Shown here: positions 1 through 7,062 of the stretch, piece by piece
How positions within the stretch are numbered: the stretch's first letter is position 1
How the letters are laid out: the number at the start of each line of letters is the position of its first letter
Assembly: GCA_002428415.1 (NCBI GenBank)
Contig: DIWI01000094.1
Location: 1-20,452 of the forward strand
Length of the DNA stretch: 20,452 bases
Source: Clostridiaceae bacterium UBA6110
GTDB lineage: Bacteria > Bacillota > Clostridia > Clostridiales > Clostridiaceae
Direction: 5' to 3'
Notes under the pieces: model-generated
The model's database searches: none
The model's input: the letters and a program-made list of their open reading frames with translations, nothing else
Told to the model about the DNA's origin: nothing
Program-made: the position numbers and the translations under genes

Positions 1-1
1 T

Positions 2-64
2 AATATATTAGGTTTTGGTGCCCTGTTGGGATACAAAGCTTTCAAACCCTTTAAAAGGGCTTAG
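2..64 (+). CDS. Possible C-terminal end of an upstream gene (partial)
   Basis: An open frame enters from the left edge and ends with TAG at 62-64, reading ILGFGALLGYKAFKPFKRA at its end. The pattern of a hydrophobic glycine-rich stretch followed by a short basic tail would fit the end of a membrane protein. Only about 20 codons are visible, so the family cannot be named and the frame could be chance. The stop lies 32 bp before ppdK with no terminator between, so co-transcription with ppdK is possible. Confidence 0.3.
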   Translation, partial: NILGFGALLGYKAFKPFKRA

Positions 65-96
65 AAATCACATATTTAGAAAGAGAGGGAAATCTA

Positions 97-2733
97 ATGT
101 CAAAAAAGTATGTTTACCTTTTTAATGAAGGTGATGCATCGATGAAGAACCTCCTCGGAGGAAAAGGCTCCAATCTTGCAGAAATGACAAACCTGGGTAT
201 TCCTATACCAAAGGGATTCATTGTCACAACGGAAGCCTGCAATAAATATTATGACGACGGAAAGGTAATCGCAGAGGAAATAATAGCTGAGATCAATGAG
301 AAGCTTGCCATCCTTGAGAAAGAAACAGGAAAGACCTTCAACGGCGAAAAGAACCCGCTTCTTGTATCAGTAAGGTCCGGAGCAAGGGCTTCAATGCCTG
401 GAATGATGGATACGATCCTCAACCTCGGACTTACCGACAAGACAGTTGAAGTTCTTGCTAAAGAGACCGGAAACGAGAGATTCGCATACGACTCTTACAG
501 AAGATTCATAATGATGTTCGCTGACGTTGTAAAAGAGCTCAGCAAGAAGAACTTTGACAAGATACTTGAAGCAATGAAGGAAGAGAAGGGTGTTCATCTT
601 GACACTGAGCTTTCTGCAGATGACCTCAAGAAGCTGGTCGTTCAGTTCAAGCAGTATTACAAGGAGCAGCTTGGAGAGGAATTCCCTGAGGATCCTAAGG
701 AGCAGCTCATAGAGTCAGTAACAGCCGTATTCAGAAGCTGGGACAATCCAAGAGCCAATGTTTACAGAAGGCTCAATGACATACCTTCAAGCTGGGGAAC
801 TGCCGTAAACGTGCAGTCCATGGTATTCGGAAACAAGGGAGAGACTTCAGGAACTGGAGTTGCCTTCTCAAGAAACCCTGCAACTGGCGAGAAGAAGGTA
901 TTCGCAGAGTATCTCATGAACGCACAGGGCGAAGATGTTGTTGCTGGTATCAGGACACCATCACCTATCGAAGAGCTTGCAGTGCAGATGCCTGAGACCT
1001 ACAAGCAGTTCATCGATATCGTAAACAAGCTTGAAGCCCACTACAGGGACATGCAGGACATGGAGTTCACTATAGAGGACGGAGTATTGTACTTCCTTCA
1101 GACAAGAAACGGAAAGAGAACCGCGCAGGCAGCTCTCAAGATAGCCGTTGACATGGTCAAGGAAGGCCTTGTAACAGAGAAGCAGGCAGTACTCATGATA
1201 GACCCTAAGCAGCTTGATACGCTCCTTCACCCTGCATTCGATGCAGAGGGACTGAAGGCGGCACCAGTGATGACCACAGGACTTCCTGCATCACCAGGAG
1301 CGGCGACAGGAAAGATAGCGTTCACAGCGGCTGAAGCCAAGGAAAGGGCTGCAGCGGGCGAGGCTGTCGTACTTGTAAGGCTCGAGACATCACCTGAGGA
1401 TATCGAAGGAATGATCGCGGCTGAAGGAATACTTACAGTAAGAGGCGGAATGACATCTCATGCAGCAGTTGTTGCAAGAGGTATGGGAACATGCTGCGTA
1501 GCCGGAGCCGGAGCCCTCAAGGTAGATGAGGATGCTAGGACCGTTACTCTTGCAGGCAAGGTTTATACCGACCAGGATTACATATCCCTCGACGGATCAA
1601 CCGGAACCGTGTACTCAGGCCAGATAAAGACAGTAGAGCCTGAGATAAGCGGACACTTTGGAACATTCATGGGATGGGCTGATGAGATAAGGACACTGAA
1701 AGTCAGAACTAACGCTGATACACCGCATGATGCAGCAACTGCAATCAAGTTCGGTGCAGAAGGCATAGGCCTTACAAGGACAGAGCATATGTTCTTCGCT
1801 GAGGACAGAATCTTCATCATGAGACAGATGATCGTCGCAAGGACCGAAGCTGACAGAAGAAAGGCTTTGGAGAAGCTCCTTCCAATGCAGAAGAGCGACT
1901 TCAAGGGAATATACGAAGCAATGCAGGGATTCCCGGTAACAATAAGGTTCCTGGATCCGCCTCTTCATGAGTTCCTTCCACAGGAAGACGAGCAGATAGT
2001 TGAGCTTGCTGAGGCACTTGAAATGACTGCTGACGAACTCAAGGGAGTAATTGCAGACCTTCACGAGTTCAACCCGATGATGGGTCACAGAGGCTGCAGA
2101 CTTACAGTATCCTATCCTGAAATCGCTGAGATGCAGACAAGGGCCGTTATAGAAGCTGCTATCGAAGTAAACAAGGAAAAGGGCTGGAGCATTGTTCCTG
2201 AAATCATGATACCTCTTGTTGGAGATGTCAAGGAGCTCAAGTACGTCAAGAATATAGTTGTAAAGACCGCAGATGCGATAATCGCTGAAGCTGGCGTAGA
2301 ACTCAAGTATCTTGTAGGTACCATGATCGAGATACCAAGAGCTGCAGTCACTGCAGACGAGATTGCGAAGGAAGCAGACTTCTTCTCCTTCGGAACAAAC
2401 GACCTTACACAGATGACCTTCGGATTCTCAAGGGATGATGCAGGAACGTTCCTGAAGCATTACTATGAGAAGAAGGTTTATGACTTTGACCCGTTTGCGA
2501 AGCTTGACCAGGAAGGCGTAGGCCAGCTTGTCAAGATGGCTTGCGAGAAGGGAAGAAGCGTCAAGGAAAACCTTAAGCTGGGAGTATGCGGAGAGCATGG
2601 CGGAGACCCGTCATCAGTCAACTTCTTCCATAACGTTGGACTTGACTATGTATCCTGCTCACCATACAGAGTGCCGGTTGCAAGGCTTGCAGCTGCACAG
2701 GCTGAAGTAAGGAACCCAAGACACAAGAAGTAA
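97..2733 (+). CDS. ppdK: Pyruvate, phosphate dikinase
   Basis: Cytoplasmic enzyme that reversibly converts pyruvate, ATP and phosphate to phosphoenolpyruvate, AMP and pyrophosphate. In fermenting clostridia it links PEP and pyruvate in glycolysis or gluconeogenesis. The 878 residues match the usual full length (about 875). The N-terminal ATP-grasp region includes the glycine-rich GGKGSNLAEM near residue 22 and SVRSGARASMPGMMDT near 92. The central swivelling domain has GGMTSHAAVVARGMG with the phosphorylated His at residue 455. The C-terminal PEP/pyruvate barrel has GTNDLTQMTFGFSRDD and VCGEHGGDP with the catalytic Cys at 831. His455 and Cys831 are the same numbers used for the Clostridium symbiosum enzyme. 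The ATG is preceded by a purine-rich GAGAGGGA site about 7 nt upstream. No PPDK regulatory protein gene is visible here. It is closed by a strong terminator and looks monocistronic or last in its operon. Confidence 0.97.
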   Translation: MSKKYVYLFNEGDASMKNLLGGKGSNLAEMTNLGIPIPKGFIVTTEACNKYYDDGKVIAEEIIAEINEKLAILEKETGKTFNGEKNPLLVSVRSGARASMPGMMDTILNLGLTDKTVEVLAKETGNERFAYDSYRRFIMMFADVVKELSKKNFDKILEAMKEEKGVHLDTELSADDLKKLVVQFKQYYKEQLGEEFPEDPKEQLIESVTAVFRSWDNPRANVYRRLNDIPSSWGTAVNVQSMVFGNKGETSGTGVAFSRNPATGEKKVFAEYLMNAQGEDVVAGIRTPSPIEELAVQMPETYKQFIDIVNKLEAHYRDMQDMEFTIEDGVLYFLQTRNGKRTAQAALKIAVDMVKEGLVTEKQAVLMIDPKQLDTLLHPAFDAEGLKAAPVMTTGLPASPGAATGKIAFTAAEAKERAAAGEAVVLVRLETSPEDIEGMIAAEGILTVRGGMTSHAAVVARGMGTCCVAGAGALKVDEDARTVTLAGKVYTDQDYISLDGSTGTVYSGQIKTVEPEISGHFGTFMGWADEIRTLKVRTNADTPHDAATAIKFGAEGIGLTRTEHMFFAEDRIFIMRQMIVARTEADRRKALEKLLPMQKSDFKGIYEAMQGFPVTIRFLDPPLHEFLPQEDEQIVELAEALEMTADELKGVIADLHEFNPMMGHRGCRLTVSYPEIAEMQTRAVIEAAIEVNKEKGWSIVPEIMIPLVGDVKELKYVKNIVVKTADAIIAEAGVELKYLVGTMIEIPRAAVTADEIAKEADFFSFGTNDLTQMTFGFSRDDAGTFLKHYYEKKVYDFDPFAKLDQEGVGQLVKMACEKGRSVKENLKLGVCGEHGGDPSSVNFFHNVGLDYVSCSPYRVPVARLAAAQAEVRNPRHKK

Positions 2734-2747
2734 TAATCAAAAAGAGC

Positions 2748-2784
2748 AAAGACGCTCGGGGAGACATTCCCTGAGCGTCTTTTT
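2748..2784 (+). terminator. Rho-independent terminator of ppdK, probably bidirectional
   Basis: AAAGACGCTCGGGG (2748-2761) pairs with CCCTGAGCGTCTTT (2769-2782) across a 7-nt loop, giving a 14-bp stem with one G.U pair. The T-rich tail TTTTTCTT follows. On the opposite strand the stem is followed by GCTCTTTTTG, so it can also end the convergent DUF1294 transcript. Confidence 0.9.
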
Positions 2785-2790
2785 CTTAAG

Positions 2791-3069
2791 CTATATTTTG
2801 AAGAGTCCGGTCTTCATCATCACCAATGCCCATGCAAAAGCCAGAAGGGGTATTCCCAGCTGGAACTTCAGGTGCCTTGTCTTGTGCCTTGCGAGGCTCA
2901 TGCCGAAGAGCACCCCGAAGGCTCCTCCGATACACGCAATGAGGAACAGTGTATTTTCAGGAATTCTCCATTCTCTTCTGCGAGCCTTTCTCTTATCCCA
3001 GAACATCACGAAAAGGCCGATTGCATTGATTGCAAGAAATGCGACCCTTAATATTGCAGTTAAATCCAA
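2791..3069 (-). CDS. DUF1294 family small membrane protein
   Basis: Small integral membrane protein of the DUF1294 family; function unknown. It has a hydrophobic N-terminal helix (VAFLAINAIGLFVMFWDKRKA), then the family-typical basic WDKRKARRREWRIPE with a conserved Asp-Lys. A second helix follows (LFLIACIGGAFGVLFGMSLARHKTRH), and a C-terminal hydrophobic segment (FQLGIPLLAFAWALVMM) ends in a short tail. The long open frame begins at a GTG at 3093 with no ribosome site. The TTG at 3069-3067 has GGTGGT about 6 nt upstream on this strand and puts the membrane helix at the N-terminus, so I prefer it (92 residues); the longer form would have 100. It is convergent with ppdK and shares its terminator. 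A minus-strand promoter is visible just upstream. Confidence 0.82.
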   Translation of the reverse strand: MDLTAILRVAFLAINAIGLFVMFWDKRKARRREWRIPENTLFLIACIGGAFGVLFGMSLARHKTRHLKFQLGIPLLAFAWALVMMKTGLFKI

Positions 3070-3096
3070 ATGAACACCACCTTTATCACTCACTTG

Positions 3097-3124
3097 ATTT
3101 TACCATAGTGTGTGCATTTGTAAA
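3097..3124 (-). promoter_or_regulatory. Promoter of the DUF1294 gene
   Basis: Read on the minus strand, TTTACA (3124-3119), a 16-nt spacer and TAAAAT (3102-3097) form a sigma-A type promoter. A TG one base before the -10 box makes it an extended -10. It sits about 28 bp before the proposed TTG start. A small GCCTC/GAGGC hairpin (3137-3151) lies just upstream. Confidence 0.55.
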
Positions 3125-3604
3125 CAACGGACATAAGCCTCGTATAGAGGCATTACGATCTGGTTGCATCATCTCCTGGTGATAACCAATGCTTTGAGAT
3201 TCAAAAAATGTCGAAAATTCTATCTGAAAGCCGTAAAAAATGATTGAAAATCTTGTAGTTTTGTCATTGTTACATATTCCACAAAAAACGATTACAATAT
3301 TCGTGTGATTTTTTATCAAGATAATAGATGGAAAAATCTCATATTATAAGGATAATAGACATGATATTAACATAATGGCAATAAAATTATGGATATATGA
3401 ATTATCTATAAACCAGTAGTTACTAAAATTCAAAAATATGATAAAATAGTGCTATGGATTGTACAGAGATGCACAGCCTGGTAAACACTGCGGGTCATTG
3501 CATTGATGCTTGGGAATGCGTTTGAAAAGTATATCTGAATTCATCACCCCAAAACAGCAGCGCTGGTCTCAGAGTGCGCATCTTAAACAAAAAGGAGGAA
3601 AGTC
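3125..3604. other. AT-rich intergenic control region of the peptide transporter operon
   Basis: About 480 bp without a convincing gene. The middle part (roughly 3180-3450) is strongly AT-rich and contains two copies of GATAATAGA at 3320-3328 and 3351-3359, spaced 31 bp apart, about three helical turns. A candidate promoter lies near 3420-3447. From there to the ATG at 3605 is a leader of about 150 nt with normal base composition, ending in the strong ribosome site AAAGGAGGAAAG. I see no T-box, known riboswitch motif or leader peptide that I can defend. Confidence 0.5.
3420..3447 (+). promoter_or_regulatory. Candidate promoter of the peptide transporter operon
   Basis: TTACTA (3420-3425), a 16-nt spacer and TAAAAT (3442-3447) resemble a sigma-A promoter. 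The region is so AT-rich that other -10-like boxes occur nearby, so the exact choice is uncertain. It would give a leader of about 150 nt before the binding-protein gene. Confidence 0.35.
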
Positions 3605-5929
3605 ATGAAAAAAGTATTGGGATTACTGCTCTCACTAACTATCGTAGCTTCACTTGCTGCAGGATGTACCACTAAGGAACCGACAACTCCTACAACAGCA
3701 CCGACTACCCCTGTAAGCACCACTCCTCTGGTGGTGGGCTATGGTGCCTTCAGCCAGAAGTTCAGCCCGTTCTTTGCTACAACTGCCTATGACCAGGACG
3801 CGCAAAGTCTAACTCAGGTAATATTGCTTACAACTGACAGGGTCGGAGGCATAATCTACAACGCTATTGCCGGCGAGACTGTCGCTTATGAAGGCAAGGA
3901 CTACAAGTACACCGGACCTGCGGACATCAAGGTAACATACGATGAAGCTGCAGACATAACAACCTACTACATGAAGATCAGGAACGACATAAAGTTCAGC
4001 GATGGCCATGTAATGGATGCCGACGACATAATATTCAACTTCTATGTATTGTCGGACCCTACCTACACAGGATCATCAACTATCTATTCCTATCCTATAA
4101 TAGGAATGGTCAACTACAGGGAGAACAACTCAAAGGCTGAAGAGCTTGCAGTTACTCCTGCAGAGCTTGCTGCAGCACTCGAGAACCCTACGGACGAAAT
4201 GAAGGCATTCATGACCGATTTCGTAAAGGGCGTTCTGACTGATGAGCTTGACTGGGTAAAGAGCATAATGACTGACCCTAACTACAAGTCATATGTTGAC
4301 AAATATCCGGTCGTAAAGGACCTTTTCGCATATTTCTATGGAAAAGATGAAGCATATGACTCGACAAAGGTTGCCGATGAGGCGAAGGTACTCGAGGATG
4401 TAATCGCTCAGTACGGACCAGACTGGAAGACTCTCGGAAATAACTATGGCGGAAGCGAAGGTTATTTCAAAGCTGACATCGAAGGCGAAGTAAGCAAGAT
4501 GGTTCTCAAGGAAAAGCTTGCCAAGGCTGACGGTAAGGAAGTTCCGAACATAGAAGGAATCAAGAAGCTCAGCCAGACAGAAGTAGAAGTCAAGGTAAAG
4601 GGCTTTGAGGCACCTGCAGTATACAGCATCTGCGGTATCCAGGTAGCTCCAATGCATTACTATGGAAGCGAAGCAATGTACGACTACGCTAACAATAAGT
4701 TCGGTTTCACCAGAGGCGACCTCGCAGCTGTAGAGGCTAAGACAACGACTCCAATGGGAGCAGGTCCTTACAAGTTCGTAGAGTACAAGGACAAGGTAGT
4801 TTATTACGAAGCAAATGAAAACTACTTCAAGGGCGTTCCGAAGACAAAGTACATCCAACTGAAGGAAACTACAGATGGAGAAATGATTGCCGGAGTTGGA
4901 ACTGGAGTAGTAGATGCCGGAAATCCATCAGGATCCAAGGCTAAGTTCGAAGAGCTCAAATCCTACAATTCCAACAAGGAAGCAGTAGGTGACAAGATAG
5001 CTGCAGTCTCAGTCGACAATCTGGGTTATGGATACATCGGTATCAACTCCAAGACAGTCAATGTCAAGGGAGAGCCTGGATCTGAAGCAAGCAAAAACCT
5101 TAGAAAGGGCTTTGCGACAGTATTTGCCGTTTACAGGGATGTTGCAATAGACAGCTACTATGGAGATGCTGCTGCGGTAATCAATTACCCGATTTCCAAC
5201 ACATCATGGGCGGCACCGCAGAAATCAGATCCTGACTATTCTGTAGCATATTCCAAGGATGTTGATGGAAAGGCTATATATACTGAGAACATGGTCGCTG
5301 ATGCAAAGTATGCGGCAGCTCTCGAAGCAGCAAAGGGCTTCTTCAAGGCAGCAGGATATACCTATGACGATGCAAGCGGAAAGTTCACAAAGGCACCTGA
5401 AGGTGCAAGCCTTGAGTACGAAGTCATAGTACCTGGAGACGGAACAGGTGAGCATCCAGCATTCGCGATACTTGCAGATACTAAGGCAGCACTTGAGAAG
5501 ATTGGTATAACTCTTACTATCAATGACCCTGCTGATGCTAACGTACTTTGGGATACTCTCGATGCGAACACGCACGAGATGTGGACAGCTGCATGGCAGT
5601 CAACAATAGATCCTGACATGTACCAGGTATATTACAGCAAGAATGGCAAGGGCCTTGGTGGAACTGACAGCAACAGCTACAACATAGCAGACACAGAACT
5701 TGATGAGCTTATAATCGAGGCTAGGCAGAGTCCTGACCAGGCCTTCAGAAAAGCTACATACAAGACTGCTCTTGACATAATACTTGACTGGGGCGTAGAA
5801 GTCCCGAACTACCAGAGACAGAACCTGGTCATATTCAGCCCTGAGAGAATCAAGATGGAGACTGTTACTCCTGATATAACAACGTACTGGGGTTGGATGA
5901 ATGACCTCGAGCTTCTTCAGATGAAATAA
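3605..5929 (+). CDS. Peptide ABC transporter substrate-binding lipoprotein (long form)
   Basis: Extracytoplasmic solute-binding protein of the SBP_bac_5 (OppA/DppA) family, delivering peptides or related solutes to the permease encoded next. It has a lipoprotein signal peptide: basic MKK, a hydrophobic core and the lipobox LAAGC with the lipidated Cys at 21, then a Thr/Pro-rich linker to about residue 41. The family-typical N-terminal segment (MKIRNDIKFSDGHVMDADDIIFNF) is near residue 125, and the C-terminal pattern of the dipeptide-binding fold follows. At 774 residues it is about 200 longer than usual. Much of the excess is an acidic, Lys/Glu-rich insertion at about 175-315, before NIEGIKKLSQTEVEVKV. 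The start has a strong AAAGGAGGAAAG site. It is first in an operon of seven genes; a hairpin follows it. Specificity for oligopeptides is inferred from the family. Confidence 0.9.
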   Translation: MKKVLGLLLSLTIVASLAAGCTTKEPTTPTTAPTTPVSTTPLVVGYGAFSQKFSPFFATTAYDQDAQSLTQVILLTTDRVGGIIYNAIAGETVAYEGKDYKYTGPADIKVTYDEAADITTYYMKIRNDIKFSDGHVMDADDIIFNFYVLSDPTYTGSSTIYSYPIIGMVNYRENNSKAEELAVTPAELAAALENPTDEMKAFMTDFVKGVLTDELDWVKSIMTDPNYKSYVDKYPVVKDLFAYFYGKDEAYDSTKVADEAKVLEDVIAQYGPDWKTLGNNYGGSEGYFKADIEGEVSKMVLKEKLAKADGKEVPNIEGIKKLSQTEVEVKVKGFEAPAVYSICGIQVAPMHYYGSEAMYDYANNKFGFTRGDLAAVEAKTTTPMGAGPYKFVEYKDKVVYYEANENYFKGVPKTKYIQLKETTDGEMIAGVGTGVVDAGNPSGSKAKFEELKSYNSNKEAVGDKIAAVSVDNLGYGYIGINSKTVNVKGEPGSEASKNLRKGFATVFAVYRDVAIDSYYGDAAAVINYPISNTSWAAPQKSDPDYSVAYSKDVDGKAIYTENMVADAKYAAALEAAKGFFKAAGYTYDDASGKFTKAPEGASLEYEVIVPGDGTGEHPAFAILADTKAALEKIGITLTINDPADANVLWDTLDANTHEMWTAAWQSTIDPDMYQVYYSKNGKGLGGTDSNSYNIADTELDELIIEARQSPDQAFRKATYKTALDIILDWGVEVPNYQRQNLVIFSPERIKMETVTPDITTYWGWMNDLELLQMK

Positions 5930-5948
5930 CAAACAGGCCATTGGATGT

Positions 5949-5972
5949 ATGAGCCCACTTATGTGGGCTCAT
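5949..5972 (+). other. Intercistronic hairpin after the binding-protein gene
   Basis: ATGAGCCCAC (5949-5958) and GTGGGCTCAT (5963-5972) form a perfect 10-bp stem with a TTAT loop, 20 bp after the stop. The following TCTCATCTTC is only moderately T-rich, so this is a partial terminator or an mRNA-stabilising stem rather than a full stop. Such hairpins often make the binding protein more abundant than the downstream permeases; that role is inferred. Confidence 0.7.
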
Positions 5973-6057
5973 CTCATCTTCAGACTCTTCTGCCAAAACG
6001 GATGTGATGGCTGATTTGAAACTGAGGCCACACTATAGGTATAAAAAGAGGGGTAAA

Positions 6058-7044
6058 ATGCGAAAATACGTTCTGAAAAGACTTTTGATATCTGCAGTAC
6101 TATTATTTTTCGTATCGATGATAATATATGCAATAATGCGAAGCATCCCTACATCCTACGTCGAATCACAGGCGAGGATGCTGTCAATGAGACCGGGTGC
6201 AAAGAGCTACACGGAATGGCTGAAGCAGCTTCAGGAATCGTATGGCCTTGATATTGGAATCGTACCGGGATTCTTCAAATGGGTGTCCAATGCTGTAAGG
6301 GGTAACTTTGGCGACTCATGGGCCTTTAATGTTCCTGTTACCCAGAAGTTCGCTTCTGTAATATGGGATTCCTTCATACTGGGGTCAATTGCTTTCGTGC
6401 TTCAGGTCATAATTGCCATACCGCTTGGAATCCTTGCGGCCAGGAAGCAGTACAGCAGGGCTGACTATACCATAACTGTAGTCGCTCTCCTTGGAATTTC
6501 TCTGCCAACCTTCTTCTTTGCTACCGTGCTGAAGCTGATATTTTCAGTCTGGCTCGGCTGGTTTGACCTATACGGTAAGGTAGGAAGGAATTATATGCAG
6601 CTCGATGCATTCGGACAGTTCTTTGATGTCGCAAGGCATTTCGTTCTGCCTATAATGACCCTTACAATAATTGGAATAGGAAGCCTCATGAGATATACAA
6701 GGACGAACATGCTTGAGGTATTGAACTCTGATTTCATTCGTACTGCAAGAGCTAAGGGACTTTCTGAAAAGAGGGTCATTAATTTCCATGCCTTCAGAAA
6801 TACTCTCATCCCTATTGTTACTATTCTGGGAGGTTCGCTCCCTGGCCTTTTTGCCGGAGCGCTTATCACTGAAACCCTATTCCAGATACCGGGCATTGGA
6901 TATACTGCTTATACCGCGATGGTAAGCGGCGACATACCGTTCACTATGTTCTACATGGTGTTCATGGCCGTGCTTACTTTGCTGGGAACTTTGATAGCGG
7001 ACATACTTTATGCTGTGGTAGATCCTCGTGTCAGGATCAGTTGA
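6058..7044 (+). CDS. oppB: Peptide ABC transporter permease, OppB/DppB type
   Basis: Inner-membrane permease of the BPD_transp_1 family, one half of the transport channel. Starting at the ATG at 6058 gives 328 residues and the typical OppB N-terminus MRKYVLKRLLISAVLLFFVSM with its first membrane helix. A GAGGGG ribosome site lies 5 nt upstream. An open frame extends 18 codons further upstream to 6004, but lacks a ribosome site and would add a hydrophilic basic stretch. Several membrane segments follow, with the cytoplasmic EAA-type coupling loop RTARAKGLSEKRVINFHAFR near residues 225-245 and the family-typical ITETLFQIPGIGYTAYTAM near 275. It ends 18 bp before the second permease gene. The symbol is given by family and position; the exact substrate is unknown. 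Confidence 0.92.
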   Translation: MRKYVLKRLLISAVLLFFVSMIIYAIMRSIPTSYVESQARMLSMRPGAKSYTEWLKQLQESYGLDIGIVPGFFKWVSNAVRGNFGDSWAFNVPVTQKFASVIWDSFILGSIAFVLQVIIAIPLGILAARKQYSRADYTITVVALLGISLPTFFFATVLKLIFSVWLGWFDLYGKVGRNYMQLDAFGQFFDVARHFVLPIMTLTIIGIGSLMRYTRTNMLEVLNSDFIRTARAKGLSEKRVINFHAFRNTLIPIVTILGGSLPGLFAGALITETLFQIPGIGYTAYTAMVSGDIPFTMFYMVFMAVLTLLGTLIADILYAVVDPRVRIS

Positions 7045-7062
7045 TGAAGGTGGAGGTAGGCT

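Noticed and set aside
3086..3319. Minus-strand 77-codon frame in the gap before the peptide operon
   Set aside because: Composition is unlike its neighbours, it has no ribosome site, and it would overlap the DUF1294 promoter. Treated as chance in AT-rich DNA.
3450..3604. Riboswitch or T-box in the long leader of the peptide operon
   Set aside because: No T-box sequence, no conserved riboswitch core and no terminator hairpin before the start codon could be found.
4289..4858. Long antisense frame (189 codons) inside the binding-protein gene, and similar long antisense frames in rpoD and oppF
   Set aside because: These are shadows of strongly biased coding sequence on the plus strand, with no ribosome sites or recognisable protein features.
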